Shown: piece after piece, positions 55,810 to 64,000 of the stretch
How the letters are laid out: each line of letters opens with the position of its first letter
How positions within the stretch are numbered: position 1 is the stretch's first letter
Made by a program: the position numbers and the translations under genes
Notes under the pieces: model-generated
The model's database searches: none
Seen by the model: only the letters and a program-made list of their open reading frames with translations
Told to the model about the DNA's origin: nothing
NCBI GenBank assembly: GCA_963739335.1
Contig: CAVUAC010000052.1
Span: forward strand, 76,256 to 140,255
Direction: 5' to 3'
Origin: UBA9647 sp963739335
Lineage (GTDB): Bacteria; Bacteroidota; Ignavibacteria; UBA10030
Length of the DNA stretch: 64,000 nt

Positions 55810-56908
55810 ATGACCAAAGTTCTTGTAATCGATGACGAGCCCGCAATTCGCGAGGTCATCTCTATTACTCTCAAGAAATATGGCTATGAGGTCTCCGCTG
55901 CATCGAACGGTGTGGAGGGTCTCGAGCTCGCTCGCAAGCAGCTTCCGAATCTGATCCTCTGTGATGTCAGGATGGAGTTGGTCGACGGCTATGAAGTGCT
56001 TGCCGCGATCCGGAACAATCCTTCCACTGCATCCATTCCGTTCATTCTTATTACCGCTCAATCCGGCGCGACCGGAATGCGGCAGGGGATGGAGCTCGGT
56101 GCGGACGACTACCTGCTCAAACCGTTTTCGCAGAACGATCTTCTCGCTGCCGTCAGAACCAGGCTTCGGAAGCACAACACCATGCTCCAGCAAGCCGAGT
56201 CGAAGCTCGAGCTTCTCCGCCAGCACCTCAGCACAGCCTTGCCGCACGAGCTTCGGACGCCGTTGAACGGCATTCTTGGTTATGCGGACATCCTGCGTAA
56301 GCAGTCGGTCGACCTGGAGCCGCACGAGGTTGCACAGATGGCGGAACGGATCTATCGCAACGGAAGGCGACTCGACCGCCTGATCGAAAACTTCCTGATC
56401 TACGCACAGATTGAGATCCTGAAGATGGATTATTCAAGAATTGAGCAGTTGCGCAAGAACAAATCGGGCGAAGTCGAGAAGATTATTGACACAACTGCCC
56501 GACAGCGCGGCATACGAAGCTGAGCGCACGACAGATCTTTCACTGCGCCTCGTACCTGCATCAGTGGCGATGTCCTCAGAATACTTCGGCAAAGTTTTTG
56601 AGGAACTCTTCGACAACGCCCTGCGATACTCAAAGAAGGGATCGGCAGTTGAGGTGCAGACAGAGTTGAGTGGCGAAGAGTTTTTGCTCCGGATACGTGA
56701 TGAAGGTCGTGGTCTCTCAGAAGAACAGCTCCACAACATCGGAGCATATATGCAGTTCGAGCGGAAACTCTACGAGCAACAAGGGTCAGGCCTGGGACTG
56801 ACGGTCGCCAAGAGGCTGATCGAAATCCACGGAGGATACCTCACGCTCCAGAGCGACTACGGGAAAGGTACCGTAGTGACCGTTTCGCTTCCCGCCTTTC
56901 CAGATTGA
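55810..56908 (+). CDS. Receiver-domain hybrid histidine kinase, one frameshift
   Basis: About 365 aa once one base is removed near GG 56509-56510. ATG 55810 is chosen since the receiver domain starts at once (TKVLVIDDEPAIREV). Phospho-acceptor Asp lies in LILCDVRMELVDG and the conserved Lys in LLKPFSQNDLL. A HisKA-type helix has the H-box ALPHELRTPLNGILGYADIL. The HATPase domain in the next frame has LFDNALRYSKKGS (N-box) and SGLGLTVAKRLIEIHGG (G-box). REC-first cytosolic kinases receive phosphate from another kinase, or signal through it. The next gene is such a kinase, starting within 21 nt. Confidence 0.82.
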
Positions 56909-56928
56909 CTCACTCTACAATCCGGCAG

Positions 56929-58173
56929 ATGAGCGAAGAGAACAATCACGAAGCCGAGATTCAGTTGTACGCTCGGGCGCTAAATGGATTGACCGACCTC
57001 ATTTGCATCATGGATGCCGAGGGGAGAGTCGTCTTCGCGAATCAGTCCTTCCTTGACACGTTCGGCTATAGTCTGGGGGAACTCGCTGCGCAGCCTGCGC
57101 CTCTTCAGCTGCTCATTGCACGGGCCGGAGGAGATGCTTCGACGGAGTACTCCTTCCATCGCGGTTGGAGGGGAGAGATGTCGGCTAGAAAAAAGGATGG
57201 AACGGAATTTCGCGTCCACCTTTCTGCGATGCCAGTCAGGGGGGACGATTACAGAACGCTGGGACTGATCTGCACAGCCCGCCCCGCGATACGGCATGAT
57301 GAGGCTTTGAAGCAAATACGCCAGCTCGCCTCTGCACTGGAGCAGAAAGTGCTCGTTCGGACCGCGGAGGTCGTCACGCAAAAAGACGAGCTGGCGCGCA
57401 TCAATGCGCAGTTGGGGAAACTCGTGCAGGAGCTGGAAGCCGCAAAGCGCAAAGCGGAAGAATCCAACAAGGTCAAGAGCCAGTTCCTGGCTCACGTCAG
57501 CCACGAAATGCGCACACCCCTGAATTCGGTCATCGGATTCGCCAACCTCCTGACGAAGAACAAAGAAGCCCATTTGAGTGAGCAAGACCTGTTCTATCTG
57601 AACAGGATTGTCGGAAACGCGACCCATCTTCTGAAGGTGGTCGGGCAGATGCTCGATCTCTCGATGATCGAAACGGGCAAGCTGGGTCTCGTGCTCTCCG
57701 AGGTGCCTCTGGGTGAGCTGGTTCGTGAAACCATTGCCGAACTGCGGGGGCACGCAAAGTCTGAATCTGTCCCAATGATTGCTGACATCCCAAAGGGAAC
57801 GCAGCCCATCGAGACAGACCGTCAGAAGCTGAAGCAGGTGCTGATCAACCTCCTGGCGAATGCCCTGAAATTCACGAAGAGCGGGGCCGTGACGGTACGC
57901 GTCGCAGTAGATGCGCTGCGCCGCCCGATCCGTGTCGAAGTGATCGACACCGGGGTCGGAATCGCACAAGGCAGGCTTGAGGCTATATTTGAGGCGTTCG
58001 AGCGCGCCCAGCCTGCGGCGAATCAGGAATCCGATGGAACGGGACTCGGTTTGACGATTTGCCGGTCCCTGTGTAATTTGATGGGCTACACGATCACTGT
58101 GGAGAGCGAGGTAGGAAAAGGCTCAAGTTTCACGATTCATCTTGCCGGTGGCCCGGTGCCCGGGCACGCTTAG
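56929..58173 (+). CDS. PAS-domain histidine kinase
   Basis: 414 aa from ATG 56929, soluble (no membrane helix). A PAS domain (~10-130; YARALNGLTDLICIMDAEGR, FGYSLGELAAQP) and a coiled-coil linker precede HisKA with AHVSHEMRTPLNSVIGFANL and HATPase with NLLANALKFTKSG, DTGVGIAQG and GTGLGLTICRSL. It would sense a cytosolic cue and autophosphorylate, most simply passing phosphate to the receiver of the upstream protein. The last codons (GPVPGHA) coincide with a 12-bp GTGCCCGGGCAC palindrome at 58156-58167. Translation may restart after the upstream stop at 56908. Confidence 0.9.
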   Translation: MSEENNHEAEIQLYARALNGLTDLICIMDAEGRVVFANQSFLDTFGYSLGELAAQPAPLQLLIARAGGDASTEYSFHRGWRGEMSARKKDGTEFRVHLSAMPVRGDDYRTLGLICTARPAIRHDEALKQIRQLASALEQKVLVRTAEVVTQKDELARINAQLGKLVQELEAAKRKAEESNKVKSQFLAHVSHEMRTPLNSVIGFANLLTKNKEAHLSEQDLFYLNRIVGNATHLLKVVGQMLDLSMIETGKLGLVLSEVPLGELVRETIAELRGHAKSESVPMIADIPKGTQPIETDRQKLKQVLINLLANALKFTKSGAVTVRVAVDALRRPIRVEVIDTGVGIAQGRLEAIFEAFERAQPAANQESDGTGLGLTICRSLCNLMGYTITVESEVGKGSSFTIHLAGGPVPGHA

Positions 58174-58199
58174 GTTTCTGACTTCCTGACCACAAATGC

Positions 58200-58230
58200 G
58201 ATCCGTCACAAATTGTGCTTGTGACGGATC
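58200..58230. terminator. Bidirectional hairpin between converging genes
   Basis: Perfect 12-bp arms GATCCGTCACAA (58200-58211) and TTGTGACGGATC (58219-58230) with a 7-nt loop lie between the histidine kinase and the convergent FKBP gene. No long T-tract follows on either strand, so it may be a weak or factor-aided terminator. Confidence 0.6.
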
Positions 58231-58243
58231 GATCGTGATTTCT

Positions 58244-58936
58244 CTACTTCTTGATATCCAGCAACTCGACCTCGAAGATGAGGGTCGCATTGGGCCCGAT
58301 GTCTGGTCCGTTGCCATTTTCCCCGTACGCGAGATTCGATGGTACGAACAGTTGCCACTTCGACCCGACCTTCATACGCTGCAGCGCCTCCGTCCAACCC
58401 GCGATCACACGGTTCACGGCGAATGTGGCCGGCTCTCCTCGCTTGTAGGAACTGTCGAATTCCTTTCCATCCAGCAACGTGCCGCGATAATTTGTCACGA
58501 CAGTGTCAGTGACCTTGGGTGACTTTCCTGTACCCTCCTTTAGAACCTTGTACTGCAAGCCGCTGGGAAGAGTCACGACTCCGGGCTTCTTCTTGTTCTC
58601 GGCGAGGAACGTATCCCCTTCTTTCTTGTTCTTTTCGCCCACTTTCTTCGCGTTTTCGTTCATCTTGGCCATCATCTCCTTCTGGAATGCGGTCATGACT
58701 TCCTGCATCTCGGCATCAGTCAGAGCAGGCTTGGCGTCGCTCAGACCGTCCTTGATTCCACGCAAGAAGACATCGAGATTCAGATCGAGCGACTGGCGTT
58801 TCATGTTTCGACCCGTCTGAAGGCCGATGCTGTAGCTTACTTTGTCCTTCGGCGTTTTCGGGTTTTCTTTTCCTTGTGAGCAAACAAGAACGGGCAAGAG
58901 AAGGAAAATGATACCGACCATCACGTTTGATTTCAA
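58244..58936 (-). CDS. FKBP-type peptidyl-prolyl isomerase, lipoprotein (FkpA/Mip-like)
   Basis: 230 aa from TTG 58936, chosen because GAAAGGG lies 7 nt upstream and it gives a proper basic n-region (KSNVMVGII). The hydrophobic core ends in LLPVLVCSQ, a lipobox-like Cys, so an outer-membrane or periplasmic lipoprotein is likely. A helical dimerisation domain (~30-125; KVSYSIGLQTGRNMK, FQKEMMAKMNENAKK) precedes the FKBP domain (YKVLKEGTGKSP, NYRGTLLDGKEFDSS, PSNLAYGENG). It catalyses proline isomerisation and helps folding of exported proteins, in keeping with the many secreted hydrolases here. Confidence 0.9.
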   Translation of the reverse strand: MKSNVMVGIIFLLLPVLVCSQGKENPKTPKDKVSYSIGLQTGRNMKRQSLDLNLDVFLRGIKDGLSDAKPALTDAEMQEVMTAFQKEMMAKMNENAKKVGEKNKKEGDTFLAENKKKPGVVTLPSGLQYKVLKEGTGKSPKVTDTVVTNYRGTLLDGKEFDSSYKRGEPATFAVNRVIAGWTEALQRMKVGSKWQLFVPSNLAYGENGNGPDIGPNATLIFEVELLDIKK

Positions 58937-59095
58937 CGAGGCGCCCTTTCTATGAGATTGATTGGGATGAGGGAATTGTTGATGCCCCAGCACTGTTCCA
59001 TAGATATGGTTTTTTCGCCCAAACAGAAAGAAGATTCTCAGACGTTGGACTGAAATCAGTCACGCTTGATGAGCATGATCCGTGCAATGCCCCTT

Positions 59096-59193
59096 GACGA
59101 GCGGTTGTATTGACACTCGCTCGTCGCATCTGAAAGAGGGGCCCTCGCACCGCGGGGGCTTGTTGGTTTTGAACACAATGCCTTCGGCATTGT
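59096..59193. repeat. Three-hairpin cluster in divergent gene gap
   Basis: In the 350-nt gap between FKBP and GH172 lie hairpins at 59096-59103/59118-59125 (8-bp arms), about 59141-59159 (GCCCTCGC/GCGGGGGC with one wobble, followed by TTGTTGGTTTT) and 59175-59182/59186-59193 (ACAATGCC-TTC-GGCATTGT). The middle one resembles a plus-strand terminator or attenuator in the GH172 leader. Confidence 0.5.
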
Positions 59194-59286
59194 CTTGCAA
59201 ATGACAGACATATCCGGTACCTTCGAACAGCAGAAGCCTGCCACATGAAGTCCCACGTACTTCACCTTTAAGATAGAGGTGCCTCT

Positions 59287-60441
59287 ATGAATCTTTACTT
59301 CCGCATTTTCTGCCTACTTCTAGTCGGAGGAGTTATGTCGAATCAACTCAGTGCACAAGGCACATCGTTCAACGGATTGCATATGACCCTGGGCAATCTC
59401 TCAGAGCTTTCGAAGGCAAAAACCCGCTCGATTTCTCCGGAGAACTTCACTGGCGAAAAAGGCGGAGCAGGGATGGCGACCAGCGGGACTGGCGAAGAAG
59501 CCGCGCGTGATCTTGGCCGCGGGTGGAAAATCTCCCCGTCGATCCGCATCGAGAAGGGAACTGTCTTCACGTTGGCTGAAATTGATGGTCCGGGGGCCGT
59601 GCAGCACATCTGGATGACGATCACCGGAAATTGGCGATTTTCGATTCTCCGCATCTACTGGGATGGTGAGAAGGAGCCCTCTGTTGAGGTTCCGGTGGGC
59701 GACTTCTTTGGCAATGGGTGGGGAAAGTTCACTCCCATCTCATCGCTGCCCATCGCTGTGAATCCCGGGAGCGCATTCAACTGCTACTGGGAAATGCCAT
59801 TCCGGAAATTCTGCAAGATGACGATGGAGAACATCGATGAAAATGACATAACGCTCTATTATCAGGTTGACTACACTCTCACCGACGTTCCGGAAGATGC
59901 AGGATACTTTCATGCCCAGTTCCGTCGGGTCAATCCTCTTCCCTACAAGTCTGTCTACACGATCCTCGATGGCATCAAGGGGTGGGGCCACTATGTCGGG
60001 ACGTACCTTGCGTGGGGCGTGAACAACAACGGCTGGTGGGGGGAAGGGGAAATCAAGTTCTACATGGACGGCGATGACAGATTTCCGACGATCTGCGGGA
60101 CCGGGACGGAAGACTACTTTTGCGGCTCCTACGATTTCGAGAATCAAGTGACCCATCAGTACCAGGAGTTCAATTCTCCGTACAGCGGCCTCGCTCAGGT
60201 CATTCGCCCCGACGGGCTTTATAACTCTCAACAGCGGTTCGGCCTGTATCGTTGGCACATCATGGATCCTGTCCGCTTCGAAAAAGATCTGAAGGTCACG
60301 ATCCAGGCAATCGGCTGGCGTTCGGAGGGACGCTATCTCCCGTTACAGGATGATATAGCATCAGTGGGCTTCTGGTACCAGGCTGAGCCTCACGCGCCTT
60401 TCCCCAAATTGCCCGACAAAGATTACCTCGAAGTACAGTAG
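59287..60441 (+). CDS. GH172 (DUF2961) furanosidase-like enzyme
   Basis: 384 aa, near the minimal catalytic size. A signal peptide (FCLLLVGGVMSNQLSAQ) precedes the DUF2961 domain: FTLAEIDGPGAVQHIWMTI, RIYWDGEKEPSVEVPVGDFF and CGTGTEDYFCGSYD with the presumed catalytic Glu. Known GH172 members cleave alpha-fructofuranosides or alpha-D-arabinofuranosides and often form trimers or hexamers. Unlike the 658-aa paralogue at 27170 it lacks C-terminal accessory modules. The two likely differ in substrate or in attachment to polymer. It is apparently a single-gene unit with a hairpin-rich leader. Confidence 0.88.
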   Translation: MNLYFRIFCLLLVGGVMSNQLSAQGTSFNGLHMTLGNLSELSKAKTRSISPENFTGEKGGAGMATSGTGEEAARDLGRGWKISPSIRIEKGTVFTLAEIDGPGAVQHIWMTITGNWRFSILRIYWDGEKEPSVEVPVGDFFGNGWGKFTPISSLPIAVNPGSAFNCYWEMPFRKFCKMTMENIDENDITLYYQVDYTLTDVPEDAGYFHAQFRRVNPLPYKSVYTILDGIKGWGHYVGTYLAWGVNNNGWWGEGEIKFYMDGDDRFPTICGTGTEDYFCGSYDFENQVTHQYQEFNSPYSGLAQVIRPDGLYNSQQRFGLYRWHIMDPVRFEKDLKVTIQAIGWRSEGRYLPLQDDIASVGFWYQAEPHAPFPKLPDKDYLEVQ

Positions 60442-60468
60442 CGATGAGAATGAAGGTGGAATACCATC

Positions 60469-60926
60469 ATGGATCTCGTAAAGCTCCTGCATGACTCAGC
60501 CGACGAAATCCTTGCCGCCGCAGGGACGGCGGTTGAACGATCGCATCTTAAGAACTATGAGCGGGACGGCAAAGAGCATACGCACCAACGCTTGAAAGCG
60601 CTCTTTGTCCTCACAACGCGGGCCGTGAAGGAGCGCAACCTCGGGCCGATGATTGCCCACGCGGAGACGATCGCGTGGAACGCTTCGCCTCGGGGTTTGA
60701 TCTTTCCGAAGTGCAGACTGCGCTCAACGTGCTCGAAGAGGCGATGTGGACGCGAATCGTGAAGACGCTCCCGCCAAGTGAATATAACGAAGCCCTCGGC
60801 CTTGTCAGTACCGTGCTGGGAGCAGGGAAGGATGCGCTGGCGCGGACGTATGTGACGCTGGCCAGCAAATCCCGGTCAGGTTCTCTCAATCTCCATTCGC
60901 TGTTCGCGGGCACGGAAGGTACTTGA
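60469..60926 (+). CDS. Helical protein of unknown function, one frameshift
   Basis: About 152 aa after restoring one missing base near 60673 (TCGC then GTGGAACGC). The two frames join as HAETIA-x-ERFASGFDLSEVQTALNVLEEAMW. The protein is all helical and has no signal peptide. FASGFDLSEVQTALNVL recalls the N-terminal helical domain of RsbRD-type stress-signalling proteins, but this is a weak resemblance and I would not assign a function. It is the only break in the window that looks like a deletion rather than an insertion. ATG 60469 has AAGGTGGA upstream. Confidence 0.55.
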
Positions 60927-60985
60927 TCAAGAAGTGATCAGAAAGAGAGCGTATTCCTTGGAAAGCGCTGGACAGGGGGCATAGC

Positions 60986-61876
60986 GTGAATTTCATCGGT
61001 GAAGTGTGCGCGCTGCTGACGGCGTGTTGTTGGTCAGGCAGCGCGCTTGCGTTTTCTGCAGCAACTCTGCGGGTTGGCCCCATACGCTTGAATGTCACGC
61101 GGCTCATCTTTGCGGCTCTCCTTCTCTTCGTTATCGTTGTGTTCGCCGGCATTGAAATCCACCTGACGTCTTCTCAACTGCAGAATCTGGTGATTAGTGG
61201 AATCATCGGACTGGTCTTGGGCGATACGTTCCTTTTCAAGTCATACGAGATCATTGGTGCCCGCCTCGGAATGCTCATCATGTCTATCGCGCCGGCTATC
61301 AGCGCCGTTCTCGCATATCTCCTCCTGGGCGAGGTGATCAGCTGGATGGGAGTGGTGGGGATGGCGGTTACGTTGCTGGGGATCGCCGTCGTCGTTCTTG
61401 ACCGCCGCGAGACGATTTCAAGGACAAGAAAAATCTATATGTCGGGAATCGTCTTCGGTCTCTTTGCCTCGGCTGGCCAGGGCACTGCCCTGGTGATGGC
61501 CAAAATGGCTTTCAATGAAGGGCCCGTCAATGGATTCGTGGCTTCACTGATCAGGATTGCTTCGGCTGTCGTCGTCATTTGGCCGCTTGCATGGCTCGCC
61601 GGACGGTACGACAACGCCCTCAGTATCTATTTGAAAGACCGCAAAGCCCTTTCGCTGACTCTTCTGGGGACTGTCCTCGGGCCGGTTCTTGGGATCACGT
61701 TAAGCCTCGTCTCTGTTGCTCGCACCACGGTTGGCGTCGCCGCGACACTGATGGCTACGGTGCCGATTCTCATGCTCCCATTAGTGAAGTATGTGCAGAA
61801 GGAAACCGTGTCGTGGCGTGCCGTTGGCGGTGCCGTCATTGCAGTGGCTGGAGTAGCTATCCTCTTTATGCGCTGA
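60986..61876 (+). CDS. EamA/DMT family transporter
   Basis: 296 aa with ten predicted membrane helices arranged as two EamA repeats: GPIRLNVTRLIFAALLLF, GDTFLFKSYEIIGARLGML and AYLLLGEVISWMGVVGMA in the first; TTVGVAATLMATVPILMLP and VAVAGVAIL-type closing in the second. GTG 60986 is supported by AGGGGG at 60974-60979. DMT carriers export or import metabolites such as amino acids, nucleotide sugars or drugs. The substrate cannot be told from sequence. Confidence 0.9.
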   Translation: MNFIGEVCALLTACCWSGSALAFSAATLRVGPIRLNVTRLIFAALLLFVIVVFAGIEIHLTSSQLQNLVISGIIGLVLGDTFLFKSYEIIGARLGMLIMSIAPAISAVLAYLLLGEVISWMGVVGMAVTLLGIAVVVLDRRETISRTRKIYMSGIVFGLFASAGQGTALVMAKMAFNEGPVNGFVASLIRIASAVVVIWPLAWLAGRYDNALSIYLKDRKALSLTLLGTVLGPVLGITLSLVSVARTTVGVAATLMATVPILMLPLVKYVQKETVSWRAVGGAVIAVAGVAILFMR

Positions 61877-61880
61877 TGGT

Positions 61881-61916
61881 GCGGTTCTCATGAGACAGAC
61901 GAGACCGCTCTTTTTC
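61881..61916 (+). terminator. Rho-independent terminator after EamA gene
   Basis: GCGGTTCTC (61881-61889) pairs with GAGACCGC (61901-61908) with one bulge, followed by TCTTTTTCTC. It lies 5 nt past the transporter stop. Confidence 0.65.
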
Positions 61917-61947
61917 TCATCTTCACATAACTGAAAGCACCAAACGT

Positions 61948-63465
61948 ATGACAACCCGTGCAAAAAGATCGATCATCGCCCTGATGATTGCATTTCTGGC
62001 GACTGGTGGAACGAAGCTGACTGCACAGATCACATCTTCCTACCCGGAAGACAACTTGCGGCAGGAGGAGGTTGCTGCTCACTTGCGGTTCTTGGCGTCT
62101 GACGAGCTTATGGGTCGGATGACCGGAACGCCGTGGATTGATGTCGCTGCCCGGTACATCGCTGAGCAGTTCCGGGCCGTCGGCTTATCAACATTTCCCC
62201 AGGCTAAAGACTATTTTCAGCCTGTTCCAATCCTGCGTCGTAACCCTCCCTCCAGCGGACGAATTTCGTTGCTTGGTGAAACGACGGAACAAGGGAAAAA
62301 GATGGTTCTGCGAAGCGGGGGAGGAATGGCATGGAGCGGCAAGTTCGTCTTTGTGAGCTACGGAACCGTAGACTCTTCAAAAGGAATCGATGACTACCAC
62401 GGTATTGATGTGAAGGGCAAAGTGGTGGCTGCGAGATTTGGCGCCCAGGACAACAGGGATCTGTTCACTGCATTTTCAACGATCGGGGATAAGAAACGAA
62501 AAAGCGCCACTGAACGCGGTGCAGTCGCTCTGATCGAGCTCTATCGGGGCTCGCTCGAATGGCGTTCTCTTGTTTCGTACCTCACTCGGCCCTCATTCCA
62601 GACGGCGCCGGCTGGCAATGACATTCCACACTTCCTAATTGAGGACACGTCGGCCACCTTCGCAGCAAGACTGGAGAAGCAAACGAGCGGGCCGGCTGAA
62701 ATCCGGACAGACGGTTTTCGCGAAGACCGGATCTCGGCCCGCAATGTGATCGGACTGGTACCCGGATCCGATCCGAGACTCCGGGATCAGTACGTCCTTC
62801 TGACTGCGCACTATGATCACATCGGGACAGGCAGGCCGAGCGGTTCGTCAATGGACACGATCTACAACGGTGCACGCGACAATGGGATGGGAACCGTTGC
62901 TCTCATCGAGGCTGCCCGCTCGTTCACCGCCAAACCGCCGAAGCGATCGGTCATCATTGCCGCCGTCACGAGCGAAGAGGTCGGTCTGTTCGGAAGTCGG
63001 GAGCTGGCGGCCAATCCCCCCGTTCCAATTGAGAAAATAGTATTCGATTTGAATTCTGACGGTGCCGGCTACGATGACACGACGATTGTCACCGTCGTGG
63101 GCCTCGAACGAACGACAGCGGAACCGGCAATCAAAGAAGGGGCTGAACGGTACGGCCTGAAAGCAATTCCTGACCCCGTGCCGGAGCAGAATCTGTTCAA
63201 CAGATCAGACAATGTCCCCTTCGCAAAACGGGGTGTCCCTGCCCCAACCTTCAGCGAGGGATTCCGCGGGTTCGGCGAAGAAATCCTGAAATACTACCAC
63301 AAAGCATCTGATCAGGCGGATGAGAATTTCAACTTCTCCTACTTCCTGAGATTCTGTAAAGCATACGTGCATTCCGCACGACTGATCAGCGATATGAAGG
63401 ACACGCCATTCTGGAAGCCAGGGGATGAGTACGAGAAAGCGGGCCGGAAACTCTATCAGAGATAA
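61948..63465 (+). CDS. Exported M28 family zinc peptidase
   Basis: 505 aa with a signal peptide (IIALMIAFLATGGTKLTAQ). The M28 catalytic domain encloses a PA-like insert (~130-250; VSYGTVDSSKGIDDYHGIDVKGKVV). Zinc ligands and catalytic Glu are visible: LTAHYDHIGTG, NGARDNGMGTVALIE, AVTSEEVGLFGSREL, DLNSDGAGYDD and a late His in YYHKASDQ. It is an aminopeptidase or carboxypeptidase that digests peptides outside the cytoplasm. The next gene, an M1 peptidase, starts at the base after its stop codon, so the two form a peptide-degrading pair. Confidence 0.92.
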   Translation: MTTRAKRSIIALMIAFLATGGTKLTAQITSSYPEDNLRQEEVAAHLRFLASDELMGRMTGTPWIDVAARYIAEQFRAVGLSTFPQAKDYFQPVPILRRNPPSSGRISLLGETTEQGKKMVLRSGGGMAWSGKFVFVSYGTVDSSKGIDDYHGIDVKGKVVAARFGAQDNRDLFTAFSTIGDKKRKSATERGAVALIELYRGSLEWRSLVSYLTRPSFQTAPAGNDIPHFLIEDTSATFAARLEKQTSGPAEIRTDGFREDRISARNVIGLVPGSDPRLRDQYVLLTAHYDHIGTGRPSGSSMDTIYNGARDNGMGTVALIEAARSFTAKPPKRSVIIAAVTSEEVGLFGSRELAANPPVPIEKIVFDLNSDGAGYDDTTIVTVVGLERTTAEPAIKEGAERYGLKAIPDPVPEQNLFNRSDNVPFAKRGVPAPTFSEGFRGFGEEILKYYHKASDQADENFNFSYFLRFCKAYVHSARLISDMKDTPFWKPGDEYEKAGRKLYQR

Positions 63466-64000
63466 ATGGCTATAGAAATGACCACGACGCGTCGCTTCCT
63501 CATTTTCTTTGTCGCTTTCGTCGCAGGCACAGGTAGTCTCTGCTGTCAAGGAAATCCAGACCAGCCAGGGATCAAAGTCCTTCACTACGATTTTATGCTC
63601 TCGATCCCCGAGAGTGGTCGGTTGATCGAAGGGCAAGCAACGATCACCGTGACGCGCTCTGTTGCAGTGGACCGTCTTGTTTTGGATCTGATCGGTCTCC
63701 AGGTCGACTCAGTGTGGGTGAATGCGAGGTCGGCGGACTTTTTGAGAGGTCCAGCCACACTCCGCATCTCGCTCGGGTCACCGGTTCAGACGGCTCCTGA
63801 CACATTGCTTGTCGGAGTTCGTTATCACGGTGAGGTGAAAGATGGACTCATCATGCAAGCCGATGAAAAGGGCCGCTGGTACGCCTTTGGTGACAACTGG
63901 CCTAACCGGGCGCGCTATTGGCTCCCAACAGTGGATCGGCCGGACTACAAAGCAACGGTTACCTGGAATGTCACGGCTCCAAGCGATTCCCGGGTTTATT
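63466..64000 (+). CDS. M1 family metallopeptidase, N-terminal part (runs off window)
   Basis: 178 codons are visible before the window ends. ATG 63466 follows the M28 stop directly; ATG 63478 is an alternative. A signal peptide (RFLIFFVAFVAGTGSLCCQ) precedes the M1 N-terminal beta domain: KVLHYDFMLSIPESGRLIEG, ATITVTRSVAVDRLVLDLIG and the typical FGDNWPNRARYWLPTVDRP followed by ATVTWNV. The zinc-binding HExxH region lies beyond the window. M1 enzymes remove N-terminal amino acids. Confidence rests on the conserved N-terminal domain only. Confidence 0.83.
   Translation, partial: MAIEMTTTRRFLIFFVAFVAGTGSLCCQGNPDQPGIKVLHYDFMLSIPESGRLIEGQATITVTRSVAVDRLVLDLIGLQVDSVWVNARSADFLRGPATLRISLGSPVQTAPDTLLVGVRYHGEVKDGLIMQADEKGRWYAFGDNWPNRARYWLPTVDRPDYKATVTWNVTAPSDSRVY

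Noticed and set aside
6154..60926. Genome-wide programmed +1 frameshifting as an explanation for the broken genes
   Set aside because: Only the break at 11027 lies at a stop codon; the others are at ordinary codons and often in short homopolymers, so sequence error is simpler.
1..64000. tRNA, rRNA or CRISPR array
   Set aside because: No T-loop-like segments in a cloverleaf setting, no rRNA-like conserved text, and no regularly spaced direct repeats were found by eye.
1..64000. SusC/SusD-type polysaccharide utilisation locus
   Set aside because: Many glycosidases are present, but no TonB-dependent SusC barrel or SusD lipoprotein gene is seen.

Overview
The window is dense in genes (about 54% GC by eye) and mostly plus-strand. 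It belongs to a heterotrophic, glycan-degrading bacterium. Exported enzymes have Sec, Tat or lipoprotein-type signals, and FKP-like kinase, L-rhamnose mutarotase, RhaE/RhaW-type aldolase-dehydrogenase, DUF2961/GH172 and prepilin-like genes sit together. This suggests a member of the Bacteroidota/Ignavibacteria neighbourhood, but the placement is inference. No SusC/SusD pair and no type IX sorting domain was seen. Sugar uptake appears to use an RbsB/RbsC-type ABC system and a sodium/solute symporter.

Layout. 1-12.9 kb: deoxysugar catabolism (FKP-like kinase remnant, L-rhamnose mutarotase, class II aldolase, bifunctional rhamnulose-1-P aldolase/lactaldehyde dehydrogenase, proline dehydrogenase) mixed with GH3, a Tat-exported M24 peptidase and a GH36-like enzyme. 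13-18.9 kb: ABC sugar-binding protein, a DUF6786-like protein, a permease, GH20 and a GH92 stump. 19-24.2 kb: glycosylasparaginase, CutC, symporter, small membrane protein and galactokinase. 24.3-46.6 kb: a long glycan-degradation run (TIM-barrel/FGE fusion, GH172, two GH38, GH3, GH78, GH116) with one homocysteine S-methyltransferase and two URO-D-family methyltransferases inserted among the hydrolases. 46.6-47.3 kb: a REP-associated transposase flanked by palindromes. 47.3-51.5 kb: a minus-strand operon encoding a corrinoid protein, a MetH-type activation protein, a ribokinase-like kinase, a D-lyxose-isomerase-like cupin and a third URO-D protein. 51.7-64 kb: lipid-kinase-like protein, three prepilin-like proteins, two histidine kinases, FKBP isomerase, second GH172, EamA transporter, M28 peptidase and the start of an M1 peptidase.

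The most interesting system is the corrinoid methyl-transfer set linked to sugar genes. Methyltransferases, corrinoid carrier, reactivation domain and a homocysteine acceptor enzyme are all present beside a sugar isomerase, a sugar kinase and exo-glycosidases acting on mannose, rhamnose and glucose-type linkages. I propose, as inference, a pathway that removes O-methyl groups from methylated sugars.

A second property affects how to read the window: about thirteen genes are broken by single-base indels, nearly all +1 insertions and often in short homopolymers. This looks more like sequence error than decay. Genes broken this way are described by their separate reading-frame segments where both halves are large.
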